In this document: positions 23,874-36,309 of the stretch, one piece after another
Position numbering within the stretch: the stretch's first letter is position 1
Layout of the letters: each line of letters opens with the position of its first letter
Source: Diphasiastrum complanatum
Lineage: Eukaryota; Streptophyta; Lycopodiopsida; Lycopodiales; Lycopodiaceae
Length of the DNA: 64,000 nucleotides
NCBI GenBank assembly: GCA_029204225.1
Contig: CM055110.1
Span: 19,393,109 to 19,457,108 of the forward strand
Direction: 5' to 3'
Translations under genes and position numbers: made by a program
The notes under the pieces: generated by a model
What the model was told of the DNA's origin: nothing
Databases searched by the model: none
What the model saw: the letters and a program-made list of their open reading frames with translations, nothing else

Positions 23874-25250
23874 ACAATATGTCAGCAAGCCATCGACTCA
23901 TTTCGAAATTGTGAATATTCAACGCGACTAGCAAACGACAATGTAATAATGGCAAAATGAGGAATACAAGTATACATTGAATTTTATTTTTTCTAACTGT
24001 AACAGATTGCCAAGGTTTTGGCATCAACCCGCTCACCTCCTGGTAAGCAAAGACTAGCCCCTTCTACAAACCCCACCATTTGACTTCAAAGCTGTCTTAT
24101 CCAAGTTTGCAATCATAAAGATTTTTTAACTCCAAAAAAGAGCCAAAATTTTCCATCAATTCAGTTTGTATAGAAAGTAATCTATGATTGTTGTTTATAG
24201 TATTTCTGCATTGTAGTAAGGCAACATCTCCTCTCATATCTATAGAAGGATAACTTTGTCCTGTAGCGCTATTATTTGTATACATCACTAGCCATACTAT
24301 CAGAACAAATATAGGGATAACTCTTTTTTCTTGCTGCAGCAAATAGAAATTTAGACATCAAAAGACTCTCTTGACCACAAGATTTAAATTTCAAGATTCA
24401 ACTGGGCCAGATATCATGCAAAAGTTGCAAAATTTCAGTGTTGTTAGAACTTTTTACCTTGTGCAATCTTGTAAACTGATGTTATGCTCATTGGAAGTAT
24501 GATGCTAATCACAGTCCTGAAGACACAAGATCCATAATTTGTCCTTTTCTATCACAATCAAAGGCTGGACAGAACCAGCAATTGTCCTCATTCCGGTAGC
24601 AACGTCAGATGTAAAAGTATGGTTGTTCTTACAATCTGACCATCAGTTCAAAGGCGAGACAGTGAATATGACCACCAATACCAACAAAATCGATTCCCAA
24701 TCTATCTCAGTATTCAAAAACATCAATAACTAACCAGTCTCTTAATTGCCACTAATTGTTTCCAAGAATTGCAATCTTGATTATGTCTTGTACTGGATAT
24801 GGGTATTTATTTCACATGCCATTTTGTACACAAAGTTGAAAATTCCAATGTTATTCAATATAAATAAAAGGCAGCCCTCCAAGAGTTGTGATGTTAGACA
24901 TTCAAAAACCTAAAGTATATTGCAAAAAAATATGTTGTGGAACTTGGAATTGCTAACATAGATCTGAGAAATATACATTTCATAGACAAGTTTTGCTTGG
25001 AAAAATATTGTCAATACATACTGCTCACGTGTTCATCATTCCCCTCCGTCACATGGACATGTAGATGCCAAGTTGGACCCAAATCCGGTTGTAACGTAAT
25101 GCACTAAATAAACTCGCTTTAAACACAAAAGAGCTCACCACTAAAAGCTTGCCAGGATTTCCCCCGGATATAGATATTGGATATCTATTGGTATATACTT
25201 TAGTTGTTTTAAATTCTTCATGGTTCCTTTTGGTTTTTGATGAATACACT
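23874..25250. other. Unassigned region right of copy A
   Basis: No match to copy B within the window. Two minus-strand exon-like pieces (about 24097-24350 and 24545-24735) each have a short hydrophobic run (IPIFVLIVWLVMYTN; ILLVLVVIFTVSPL), and the first follows a good acceptor (TTTGCTGCAG). They may be fragments of a membrane or secreted protein gene. No family recognised. Confidence 0.3.
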
Positions 25251-25305
25251 TGGGTTATTTCAATTTTATATGAATGAGGTTTCTCATCCATACTAGGGAC
25301 AATGC

Positions 25306-25362
25306 CTAGTGGTATTCTTAGATGATATTGTTGTCTACAGTGAATCACTTAAAGAACAAGGG
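25306..25362 (+). pseudogene. Ty3/Gypsy reverse transcriptase fragment
   Basis: One frame reads VVFLDDIVVYSESLKEQ, which matches the catalytic YLDDILVYSKS block of Gypsy RT. Flanking sequence has decayed beyond recognition; MPFG-like scraps precede it. Confidence 0.6.
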
Positions 25363-26660
25363 AGAATTCAATGGTAGGAGGTATTTTTTGGAAATGGTTG
25401 AAGATTGGATCCTATGTTTGGATATAGGATAGTCAGATAATCTTTTTGATTTTTTGATGATCTGATCTAGAAGCAAAGAACTTTCTTAGAGAGACAACTG
25501 ATGGTATGGGACATCAGTAATTTCAAAGGAGAATTCTTGTGCAAGAATGATCAGTAGACCAGTGGTTAGTATTTATAGTAATTGTAATGCTAACAAATGA
25601 AACCATTGATTATTTTGGTTAAGGTATTTGGAGAGATTATGAGATATAGATGCGGATCCCTATATGGTATCTCATAAATCCAAATCGAACACCCTTAAAA
25701 GCTATTTCTCACTTTTAAAGAACCCTTATTTCTTTTGGATTTCTCGAATACGGACTTCATATAAAAAATATAGGATCCTTCCAACATGGGAATTATTTTT
25801 TGAAGGACTATATATAATCATGTGAACTACTACTTGGATAAGGCTTGGAATTTGCAATGTTCCAAGATGTTGGTATTTTTCTATTTCTTAATCCCAAATT
25901 GTCTCTTCTGCATAGATAGATCTCAAATAGATGACAGTTACCGTCACTCATGTTGAGAATATCTAGAAAAAAACTCATGTGTATAATAGAGTGAATCCTA
26001 TTTGGAAGGCACTTATTATTGACTGTTCATGATTATGATATTTTCATTTTTATCTCTCTAGAAAACTTTTATAGGAAATTGGAAATTTCTTTTAAAAGGA
26101 TAGGTGAAGTGATGACTAAGATTATATTATAAGGACCTATCAGTTGCAAAAGCTGAGAAAAATTCTCTAGGGATTGTTTGGAACAATCTAAAGCTAGAGA
26201 AGGATTAAAATTGGAAATCATTATCCGTAGTATTGAGTAAGATCAGAAGCTACTAATCCTAGTTGGTAGGGATAGAAGTAATTTTGTGTCTGTATTGAAT
26301 CAACCTGATCTTGGTTGGAGTACTAGGATCTGTAAGGGGTTGATTAAGTGGAAGAAATTTGGTGGCAAGAGTTAAGTGGGTTGGAAAACTCGTGAGAGAG
26401 AATGTGTTCTTAGTCTCAGAGATTTCTCAGATATGTTACTTACTCAAGAGAAATATAATTCTTCTGTACCTGAAGAAACAAAAGGTTTCTGTACCTGACA
26501 AAAATGTTTGCGTACACGAAAGTCAATGACACAAAGTGAAAATGTTCTCGAACATCCTGACGAGAAGACATGAACACGAAAGAGAATCTTTCGCGGTACA
26601 TCAGGAGAAAGTCAGATAAGGAGAAAGTCAAACGACGCGACGCGACACCAAAAGCACAAC
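25363..26660. other. Unassigned AT-rich DNA
   Basis: No coding or repeat signal strong enough to name. It may be the rest of the decayed Gypsy element. Confidence 0.35.
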
Positions 26661-27249
26661 AATAATGCAAAGCAATTTGGATGGAGTTCGGATCTGATCG
26701 CTAGTCACTGCCAACTAAATCGCTATATGTTTAGAAATTAATGCAACATTCAACAAGATTCAACCAGGGTGCGAAATTAAATGAACAAGAGTGAATCAGA
26801 CATACGAATGACAACAGGCTAACTTGCATTCAAGATCAGATATTAAAAGAGTGACATGTGCTCAATAGCTACAAAATCATCTATCGATTTTCTGATTGTT
26901 CAGGCATTGCATGCAAAACCACACAGTGCATTGGCATGAGAGAAATACAGTTTTCTCACGAGTAATGTCTCACTTACTAGCGGACCTTTTGGATCTCTAT
27001 AGATCCTGATTATAGAAACTTGTCTCGCACGCAGGCGGACTTCTGTTTTCTATATTTTCATCTTGATTGCTTACTAGCATCAGACTACTTCATGTATGTC
27101 TATCTGTCAAGTATCATTCAGAAAGTATATAGTCACTTTGTGTAACTTATAGATTAGAGTAACTAAACATCTACAACTAATCCGGAATTACAAGAGTGGC
27201 AGATTAGCGATGATCTAGAGTGTTTTCACTGACGTCATGGTATCAGATC
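26661..27249 (+). repeat. LTR-like block, type C, diverged copy with primer site
   Basis: Similar along much of its length to the block ending at 33591 but clearly more diverged. It ends CACTGACGTCA at 27237 and is followed by TGGTATCAGATC (27238-27249), the best primer-site match of this family. The left end is not defined. Confidence 0.6.
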
Positions 27250-27311
27250 AGATATCTGTACTTATGGGTACTTGCATGATCTTGTTGGTCCTTTTTATTA
27301 CAGAAAATTAT

Positions 27312-27749
27312 TTAATCATCACCATCCTCTTCAAGATTCAGACAGATGGTATTGGCATGAAGGAATAATCTCCTTTCATATGGATCCAAAAATTCTAAAT
27401 TTTTCCTCTTGCTCATATCAATGTAACCCGAATAAAGGGCCATTGCAGATGATCTTTTCGTAGTCTCATTGGGAGTACAACCCAATATCTTAGTAGCCAA
27501 ATCTCTCTTCACAAAAAATATTTTATATATTCCTCTTGCGTACTTATGGCCTCCTAAACAAATTGATAATGATTTGATGGCCATAATGACAGTGGTTTCA
27601 TATGGATTATAAGATGAATGATATATACAAATCTCATTATTTTGAAAGTCTTTCAAATAATGAGATAAAGAAACATGTTTTCTCCCGGATGATACACTCG
27701 GATGCCTCCATCTCTCATACCACAGGCATCTATTCCAATAGCATCCTGT
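27312..27749 (-). CDS. Exon of unknown gene
   Basis: An open frame on the minus strand of about 145 codons after a strong acceptor (TTTTCTCGTTTACAG) at 27750, ending in a stop at 27312. It contains WNRCLWYERWRHPS, HYLKDFQNNEICIY, SLSICLGGHKYARGIYKIFF and LFLHANTICLNLEEDGDD. I do not recognise the family. It lies between two LTR-type-C copies, so it may be captured host sequence or a stranded exon. No lesion is visible within it. Confidence 0.4.
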   Translation of the reverse strand, partial: TGCYWNRCLWYERWRHPSVSSGRKHVSLSHYLKDFQNNEICIYHSSYNPYETTVIMAIKSLSICLGGHKYARGIYKIFFVKRDLATKILGCTPNETTKRSSAMALYSGYIDMSKRKNLEFLDPYERRLFLHANTICLNLEEDGDD

Positions 27750-27898
27750 AAACGAGAAAAGAAAATAAATTTAGAATGATACATAACACTGCAAACTCAA
27801 TAAGAAAACTGAACAATATCAATACCAATAAAAAATAAGAAAATTGAACAATATCAATACCAATATAATATCTACTTACCAGATCAGAATCTTCCTTA

Positions 27899-29925
27899 CT
27901 AGCATTAGACTTTTATTATGCATCAAATCAAAAAGTATATAGTTTGCGAACAATTTTGTGTCGCGTCTTGTAACTTACAGATTGGAAAGATTAAACATCT
28001 ACAACTAATTCGGGAATTACAAGAGTGTCAGATTAGCCACGACCTAGAATACTTCTAATGATGTCATGGCATCAGATCAAATAATTGTATCCCATGGTAT
28101 TTGGCTGATTTTCTTGTTGGCTGTTCATGGGGCACGACTGATTTTGTGTCGTATCGTGTCGCCTTTTGTCAGGTTCGGAATTGAAAGCTAGCAAAGCTTT
28201 GGCATTAGAAACAAAATGTCTTTTCAGTTTTGCTATTTGCAGATTCTGCGTTCTAGCATTCTGTTCTATTGAATTGAACTATACTATTGTCTCACCAGGT
28301 GAGATTACAAGATAGATTAAGTAAGCATTACAAGAGTGGTTTATGCTAATCTATTGGTGTGTCATTCCTCTTGTAATGTCACTTTGGGTGGTTGAGCGGG
28401 ATAGTACTGTGATGTCTTCATGCTTGTCATCCGCTAACTCGACTTGTCCGACTTTAGGTTTTGCACGAAGTTCGTCTTCATCACTTCGGGTACTTCGACT
28501 TCGGACTTGTCAGTCACTTCGATGTTGAGCACCTCGGGCACTTCGACTTAGGATGCCTTGAGTACTTCATCTTCGGTTAATGGTGCATGAGCCTTCGTCG
28601 GTCACTTCGATGTTGATGACTTGAGTGACTTCAACTTCGGCTTCGGCTTTGGTTGCAAGGAATCTTGTCGATCACTTCGATGTCGGTGACTTCAACTTTT
28701 GCCACTTCGGGGAATGACAGGGAATGGTTGCATGAGTTCACCATTTTCAACAACATTTGACGAGATGGGTCAAGGTGTACAATCTATAGTAATCACTGAA
28801 CCTTTTGATGAGGGAGCGAAAGTACAGGTCAAGAGGGAAGTGGATTTTGATGAGGAAGATCCAATGGACACAGGACAAGTTTGATGCTGAAATCCCTAAG
28901 AGAGTACCTAAATGGTACATATCAGTCACAAGTGATGCTAAGAAGGGAGATACTCCCGAATCTGGCGAACAGGGAGAGCTTAGAAGGTTGACAAGCAGAA
29001 ATCAGAAATCTCCTGCAAGATTAGAGATGAATATACCCTAATGGGTTCCATGCTCAAGGCTCAAGAACCAAAAACCTTTGATGAAGCAAAGGAGCACAAG
29101 GAGTGGCGTGCAGCTATGGAAACAAAAATGGAGGCCATAACAAAAAATAGGACGTGGAACTTGGTTCAGCTATCTACACACGACCTGGTATTTTCTATGT
29201 TGTTGGTATGGTTAGTCAATTTATGCAAGATCCTAGTCAAGCACACTAGAAGTCTGCTGAACATATTCTTGGGTACATTCGATGGACATTGAATTTTGGT
29301 TTGAAGTATGATCAGCCTGAAACGCCAATGTTGGTAGGTTACACAAATGCCGATCGGGCAGGTAAATTGATGGTAGAAGATCTACCAATGGTCATACATT
29401 CAATTATGGTACAACTGCAGTTCCATGGAGCAGCAAAAATCAATGTACAGTCGTCTTATCTTCGACGGAAGCTGAATATCGTGCACTCAGCGATGCTATA
29501 CTGGAAGCGGTATGGTTACGAAGATTGCTTGTTGATTTAGGTCAATTACAGGTGGATGTGACTACTATCTCTTGTGACAACCAAAGCTATATTCACCTTG
29601 CAAAAATCCAGTTCTACATGCTCGAGCCAAGCACATCGAAATACATTCTCACTTTGTTCAAGAGAAAATTCTTGATGGAGCCATTAATCTTGTTTTTTGT
29701 AAATATGAAGATCAAGTGGCAAATATTTTACTAAGTCATTAGGTAGATGTAAGTTTGAAAAGTTTCGTAATTTGTTAGGAATAGAAGAATGTAATTTTAT
29801 CATTGAGGGAGAGTGTTAGAAACCAATGATAAATTTATTGTTGTTTACAATTTATTGTTGACAGATGTTACCAGCTGTAAGTAGCTGTAGGCTAGTCTAT
29901 AATCAACTAATAGTTTTTTTTTTAT

Positions 29926-30024
<99 letters not shown>

Positions 30025-30457
30025 TCCGGGTTTATTTGCACTCTTCATTATTTAATGTAATAGTGTGATGGTGTGTTCTTCCTCTTCCTTGTGGTGATTG
30101 CTTATGGTGATTGATTGATAATGCTCATTTGATTATTGACAAAGGTTTAAACCTAGATGAAATTGATCCACATACATGTTATAACTAGGAAATAGGTTTT
30201 CCTAGTTAGAAGGGGCTTATAAGTGGTCCAAATTCATTTCCTAACTTGGAAAAATCTTGAGAAACTAGAAAATTTCACATTTTTCCTATGTAGTAAATAA
30301 ACAAAACTTTCTTGTGCTCTCAAAGTTTTGTTAATTAACGTGTTGGAATCTTTTTAACTTTTATTTACTTAGGAATCTATTAAGTCAAATTTCTTATGAA
30401 ATAGTATCAAGGTGTCACAAACTATAAGAATGGAATCGGCAAGTTTTCTCAAAAACC
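27899..30457 (+). mobile_element. Chimeric Copia-derived unit, partial direct copy
   Basis: Matches 33428-35929 in the same orientation and 5560-8060 inverted. It starts inside the type C LTR-like block and contains primer-like site (28067), leader, CACTTCG repeat, pol linker (28699-29040), deleted RT (29041-29292), RNase H with the shared frameshift (29289-29734), polypurine tract, LTR and the shared flank up to CCGGCAA near 30457. Confidence 0.85.
29814..30141 (+). repeat. Copia LTR, type 1, with (CT)n(AT)n
   Basis: Starts TGTTAGAAACC directly after ATTGAGGGAGAG and ends GATTATTGACA. An internal tract of about 28 bases of CT and about 68 of AT (29929-30022) replaces the (AG)n of the inverted copy. 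Confidence 0.88.
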
Positions 30458-30855
30458 GGCAAGAGGTAGATGTAAGGTGATTTTTTTTAGAGCCATTACA
30501 AATAGGGCCCAGGCTGTAGGTAATAGGCTTCTGGCCGTTTGGGTATCTTTTATGCATATATTGCTTGTACAAGCCTTGGGACCTGGTGCGCAAGTCTTTC
30601 ACAAGTCTCGGGACTGGGTGTACATGATATTATTTGGACTCTTCGATCTGGCGTTTTCTGCTTTTGATGAGAGGACGTGAAGGATTCTACTGCTCGGGGC
30701 AAACAAAACACACCCACCTTTCATTTTTGTTGTGTGACGATCCACTTAGTGTCCACTTTTTCGAGAATGTCGGACAACTTATTTTTTTCCATTTGAGTTC
30801 AAATTCAAACATTTGTTTTATTGCGACTTGTATTTAGAATATCTTTTTATTGCTA
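30458..30855. other. Spacer between two chimeric units
   Basis: Not matched elsewhere in the window. Only short open frames; nothing recognised. Confidence 0.4.
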
Positions 30856-31243
30856 GTATAACACCACATGCAATTCTCATATGATCTTACAGGATCAAAA
30901 CATAAGATGAGTTGTAGTTATCGTAAAACTTATCTTGAGCAAGATTTATGCATCCAACGCCACCATTGACATTTGGCCTTCTCGTCTCAAAACCATATCC
31001 GAATCCCAAAGTTATATTCACAATGTTTGCATCCCAGTTGTATGCATTCAAGCAGCTCAACTAGCACCTCATGGAGTACATTTCATTTTGGAGCCATTTT
31101 CATTTTGTCATGTTTGACATTGATAGCACATACATAAATGATGTAAATGTGGATTAAGTAGCAAATGAGACAACAACTCGCAGACTAACATGAACGGATT
31201 GCTATCGGGTGCTAACATTACTATCTGAGGACATGCTAGATAT

Positions 31244-32415
31244 TTGAGGCTCCTTGCCAATTGTTTTGATTCAAAATACAAAGATCAATATTTTTTATCT
31301 GGTGTTTGGCTTTTTCTCATCCTCGCCTTTGCGAGTAGAGTTTCAGTAAATTACGTTTCTAGTAGTTTTCCAATAGTGCAATTGGACCTATCAAAGTACC
31401 CTTGTTGGATGGCAAATATGTTGTCGACAAGGGATATAGACAGGAGACTAGGGGATTTGTATAAATTGATCAGCTTCAATGCCATAGTAGGAGTGGAAGG
31501 TGGTGTACCCTTGCTGATCCCAATGAAGGAGCACTCGGACATAGAGGGCAATGTTCAGTTCATACTAGATGCTTCTATATCGAGCCACTACAATGTGATT
31601 AGCCAAGAAAATTTGAGTGATAGTATAAACACATATACCCCCAGAGGCAGGTTTAACACAAGTAGACAATCTCACCATCCAACCCATGGCCTACAACCCA
31701 TAGTGCTGGATGAGGATCCCACAGATGCCGAGTTTGAAATAGACACGCCACTTTTTAGAGAGCAGGTGCAATCGCCACTGTTGTCAATAGAATCAGATAG
31801 TCCAACAAAATGCCATGGAAAAGGAGTTGAATTTGATGACGATATTGCCCTCATAGAGAAATAAAAACTATTGGATTGGAAGGAAGAAGCGTCATTCCGA
31901 CGATCATTTCCCAAACTTTCATTCCGACGATCATTTCCCAAACTTGATCCACACTACTTTCTAGTTTGATTAAAAAGTCACCAACATGCATGACAGTGGA
32001 TGAAATACCTCGATTCTACGATGGTGATATCATGTTTGAATTTCCTCCGACATTCAATAAATTTAACTCGATGACCAACATGGAGCATAAATTCGATGGA
32101 CACATGTGGACAAAACCAATAACAAGCAATGTGGCATTTGAAGGGGTGGTCCGAGTGAGTTATTGTGCAGGGGTGTTCCAATGTTTTGGTGTGTCTTGTC
32201 CACACCAGATAAATAATGGCCATCACAATAGAACCTTCTTCAAAGGCCAAGCAATGAGACACTGACTAGGTTGATGATACACTTTGGAAAACACTTACAT
32301 GATGTGCAGCCTGGGACATCAAAGAGGAGTACTGAAAACACTCGACTCTTGCTTGAAAGGGCAGTGAGGGCTGACAAGAATGCTGGGCCTAGAAAAGTGC
32401 AAATGATGATTGCAG
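31244..32415 (+). pseudogene. Captured gene with zinc-finger-like segment
   Basis: The first block (31244-31864) is 206 codons open: VSVNYVSSSFPIVQL, LGDLYKLISFNAIVGVEG, VPLLIPMKEHSDIEGN, then EDPTDAEFEIDTPLF. A second block (31966-32265) has CMTVDEIPRFYDGDIMFEF, MEHKFDGHMWTKP and VSYCAGVFQCFGVSCPHQ. A third reads TRLMIHFGKHLHDVQPGTS and NAGPRKVQMMIADQ and continues without a stop into Copia integrase. The combination of a Cys-x-Gly-Val finger followed by a GKHLHDV segment looks like the N-terminus of a plant DNA transposase or a relative; that is inference. A short duplication of CATTCCGACGATCATTTCCC occurs at 31894-31939. Confidence 0.45.
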
Positions 32416-32850
32416 ATCAGGTGCATCAGAGTCATGATGATTTGCCAGATACTCTATGGCATAGGAGACTATGCCATATGAATTCGATGGCACTTTACCA
32501 AGCAAGCCATCATGGAGCAATAATAGGGGTTAGCATCTCGAATGCGAACAATTCGATCACCTGTGATGCATGTCTGAAGGGTAAGATGTCTCGCACTCCA
32601 TTTGTCAAAGATTCCTACAGAACGACTAAGATTCTGGAGTTAGTGCATTCTGACATCTGTGGGCCTTTCAGTGTGATCTCAGTAGGAGGCTCGAAATATT
32701 ACATAACCTTCATTGATGATTATAGCTAATTTGCCAGAGTGTATTTTATTCAGAATTAATCAGAAGCACATGATAAATTCACAGAGTATGTGAATTGGGC
32801 TGAGAGATGCACTGGCAACAGAGTGAAGCAGATTAGGACAGATCGAGGAG
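32416..32850 (+). pseudogene. Copia integrase N-terminal part
   Basis: Open to 32729: LWHRRLCHMNSMALYQASH, ISNANNSITCDACLKGKMSR (HHCC zinc site), ILELVHSDICGPFSVIS and YYITFIDDYS, then a stop and further in-frame scraps (FARVYFIQN, RTDRGDE). The second Asp region and the Glu are missing because the type C LTR-like block begins here. Confidence 0.75.
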
Positions 32851-33603
32851 ATGAAATAAGACGAAATGAAACGAAACAAAACGAAGATGAGCTCTATAAT
32901 TGATTTACCCTTATGGCTAAGTGATCACGAAGTGAAGCGAGGCAAAACACGAAGCGAAAGAATTCGCAAACAAGATCAGTTCATCAGGAATTCAGATGTG
33001 ATCACTGGTCACTACCGGCTGTATCACTCCTATAATCCTTCTGAGAGTAGTCAAGCACTGTTGATCTACGTTAACAGATTAATGTAGCATTCAAAAAGAT
33101 CAAACCAAAGTGCAAAATTAAATGAACAAGCGAATCATACACACAAATAGTAGCCGGCGAATTTACATTCAAGATCATACAATCATCTAGAATAATAATG
33201 TGCACAACAGCTACAAAATCATCTATTGATTTTTCTGATTCTTCAAGCACTGCATGACAGATCCACGTGCAGTGCGTTGGCGTGAGAGAAATACAGTTCT
33301 CTCACAAATTCATGTCTCGCTTACTAGCGGAATTGTGGATCTACAGATCCTATGTAGAATTATCTCGCACGCAGACGGACTCATATTCTAAATAGTTCAT
33401 CTTTTGACTTCTCGTCTTGCTTACTAGCATTAGACTTTTATTATGCATCAAATCAAAAAGTATATAGTTCGCGAACAATTTTGTGTCACGTCTTGTAACT
33501 TACAGATTGGAAAGATTAAACATCTACAACTAATTCGAGAATTACAAGAGTGTCAGATTAGCCACGATCTAGAATACTTCTGATGATGTCATGGCATCAG
33601 ATC
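32850..33603 (+). repeat. LTR-like block, type C, with primer site
   Basis: Ends CTGATGATGTCA at 33591, followed by TGGCATCAGATC (33592-33603), a primer site for initiator-Met tRNA with two changes. It begins close to the point where integrase similarity ends. Confidence 0.6.
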
Positions 33604-33949
33604 AAATATTTGTATCCCATGGTATTTGGCTGATTTTCTTGTTGGCTGTTCGTGGGGCACGACTGATTTCGTGTCGTGTCGTGTTATCTTTTGTCAAAGT
33701 TTCGGAATTGAAAGCTAGCAAATCTTTGGCATTAGAAACAAAATGTTTATTCAGTTTTGCTATTTGCAGATTTTGCATTCTAGCATTCTGTACTATTGAA
33801 TTGAACTATACTATTGTCTCACCAGGTGAGATTACAAGATAGATTAACTAAGCATTACAAGAGTGGTTTATGCTAATCTATTGGTTAGTCGTTCCTCTTG
33901 TAATGTCACTTTGGGTGGTTGAGCGTGATAGTACTGTAATGTCTTCACG

Positions 33950-34245
33950 CTTGTCATCCGCTAACTCGACTTGTCCGACTTTTGGTTTTGCACGAAGTTC
34001 GTCTTCATCACTTCGGGTACTTCGACTTCGGACTTGTTAGTCACTTCGATGTCGAGCACCTCAGGCACTTCGACTTCGGATGCCTTGAGTACTTCATCTT
34101 CGGTTAATGGTGCATGAGCCTTCGTCGGTCACTTCGATGTTGATGACTTGAGTGACTTCAACTTCGGCTTCGGCTTTGGTTGCAAGGAATCTTGTCGATC
34201 ACTTCGATGTCGGTGACTTCAACTTTTGCCACTTCGGGGAATGAC
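33950..34245. repeat. CACTTCG minisatellite in leader
   Basis: Irregular units such as TCACTTCGATGTCG and GACTTCAACTTCGG, as at 7400-7690 (inverted) and 28430-28720. Confidence 0.7.
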
Positions 34246-35270
34246 AGGGAATGGTTGCATGAGTTCACCATTTTCAACAACATTTGACGAGATGGGTCAA
34301 GGTGTACAATCTGTAGTAATCACTGAACCTTTTGATGAGGGAGCGAAAGTACAGGTCAAGAGGGAAGTGGATTTTGATGAGGAAGATCCAATGGACACAG
34401 GACAAGTTTGATGCTGAAATCCCTAAGAGAGTACCTAAATGGTACATATCAGTCACAAGTGATGCTAAGAAGGGAGATACTCCCGAATCTGGCGAACAGG
34501 GAGAGCTTAGAAGGTTGACAAGCAGAAATCAGAAATCTCCTGCAAGATTAGAGATGAATATACCCTAATGGGTTCCATGCTCAAGGCTCAAGAACCAGAA
34601 ACCTTTGAGGAAGCAAATGAGCACAAGGAGTGGCATGCAGCTATGGAAACAAAAATGGAGGCCATAACAAAAAATAGGACGTGGAACTTGGTTCAGCTAT
34701 TTACGCACGACTTGGTATTTTTTATGCTGTTGGTACGGTTAGTCAATTTATGCAAGATCCTAGTCAAGCACACTAGAAGTCTGCTAAACATATTCTTGGG
34801 TACATTCGATGGACATTGAATTTTGGTTTGAAGTATGATCAGCCTGAAACGCCAATGTTGGTAGGTTACACAAATGCCGATCGGGCAGGTAAATTGATGG
34901 TAGAAGATCTACCAATGGTCATACATTCAATTATGGTACAACTGCAGTTCCATGGAGCAGCAAAAATCAATGTACAGTTGCCTTATCTTCGACGGAAGCT
35001 GAATATCATGCACTCAGCAATGCTATATTGGAAGCGGTATGGTTACGAAGATTGCTTGTTGATTTAGGTCAATTACAGGTGGATGCGACTACTATCTCTT
35101 GTGACAACCAAAGCTACATTCACCTTGTCAAAAATCCAGTTCTACATGCTCGAGCCAAGCACATCGAAATACATTCTCACTTTGTTCAAGAGAAAATTCT
35201 TGATGGAGCCATTAATCTTGTTTTATGTAAATATGAAGATCAAGTGGCAAATATTTTACTAGGTCATTAG
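34226..35270 (+). pseudogene. Remnant pol: linker, deleted RT, RNase H
   Basis: FDEMGQGVQSVVITEPFDEG (linker), WHAAMETKMEAITKNRTWNL (RT start), then the post-RT and RNase H pieces. The RNase H frame is broken near GYTNADRAGK and resumes as AVWLRRLLVDLGQLQVDATT with HARAKHIEIHSHF. The RT core is missing as in the other copies. Confidence 0.8.
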
Positions 35271-35341
35271 GTAGATGTAAGTTTGAAAAGTTTCGTAATT
35301 TGTTAGGAATAGAAGAATGTAATTTTATCATTGAGGGAGAG

Positions 35342-35605
35342 TGTTAGAAACCAATGATAAATTTATTGTTGTTTACAATTTACTGTCGACAGATGTTACC
35401 AGCTGTAAGTAGTTGTAGGCTAGTCTATAATCAACTAATAGTTTTTTTTTTATTCTCCCTCTCTCTCTCTGTCTATATATATATATACTCCGGGTTTATT
35501 TGCACTCTTCATTATTTAGTGTAATAGTGTGATGGTGTGTTCTTCCTCTTCCTTGTGGTGATTGCTTATGGTGATTGATTAATAATGCTTATTTGATTAT
35601 TGACA
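35342..35605 (+). repeat. Copia LTR, type 1, short form
   Basis: Starts TGTTAGAAACC after a polypurine tract and ends TTGATTATTGACA-like. It carries only a short (CT)n and (AT)n, so it is about 264 bases against about 416 for the left copy. Confidence 0.88.
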
Positions 35606-36006
35606 AAGGTTTAAACCTAGATGAAATTGATCCACATACATGTTATAATTAGGAAATAGGTTTTCCTAGTTAGAAGGGGCTTATAAGTGGTCCAAATTCA
35701 TTTCCTAACTTGGAAAAGTCTTGAGAAACTAGAAAATTTCACATTTTTCCTATGTAGTAAATAAACAAAACTTTCTTGTGCTCTCAAAGTTTTGTTAATT
35801 AACGTGTTGGAATCTTTTTAACTTTTATTTACTTAGGAATCTATTAAGTCAAATTTCTTATGAAATAGTAACAAGGTGTCACAAACTATAAGAATGGAAT
35901 CGGCAAGTTTTCTCAAAAACCGGCATCATAAATGTTTGATAGTTGACTGGAGGCTGAAGGCTGACTGACGTGACGTCTCACTGGTATCTGTTGGTGCCTA
36001 GGTTGA

Positions 36007-36007
<1 letters not shown>

Positions 36008-36056
<49 letters not shown>
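36008..36056. repeat. (TG)n(AG)n microsatellite
   Basis: A compound run in the intron before the clathrin light chain exon. Confidence 0.95.
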
Positions 36057-36059
<3 letters not shown>

Positions 36060-36309
36060 TGTTCCTAGAGGATACATAAAGTGAGAATTATGGGAAAGTT
36101 GGAAGCACGATAAAGATGTGAGCCCTTCGTAATATTTATTTTGAAGTTGTCCAGTGAGTCACAGTTCAATTTGACAGTTCAACATCAGTATTCCTTCCTG
36201 TTATTTATGAGCTAGCGTGAACCTCTTCTGTCCAAAAGCCACAACTGATCGTCTTTTACACTTTCAGTCTCCATGACACTATGGTTGGTCGAATATTGTG
36301 CTTTAGCAG

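Larger units (their letters stand above)
30856..35939 (+). mobile_element. Chimeric Copia-derived unit, plus-strand copy
   Basis: The inverted partner of 5546-11226, with the same order of parts. It ends at AAATGTTTGA near 35939, the last position shared with the left copy (after which 5546 and 35939 differ). Immediately downstream lies the intron before the clathrin light chain exon, so the unit appears to be inserted in, or to have displaced, that gene. Confidence 0.82.

Noticed and set aside
24097-24342. Possible small secreted or membrane protein on the minus strand
   Set aside because: The hydrophobic start is attractive, but it follows a splice acceptor rather than a start codon and matches no family I know; kept only as a note on the region.
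27312-27656. BEN-like domain in the minus-strand exon
   Set aside because: A few residues around HKYARGIYKIFF recall BEN proteins, but the similarity is too weak to name.
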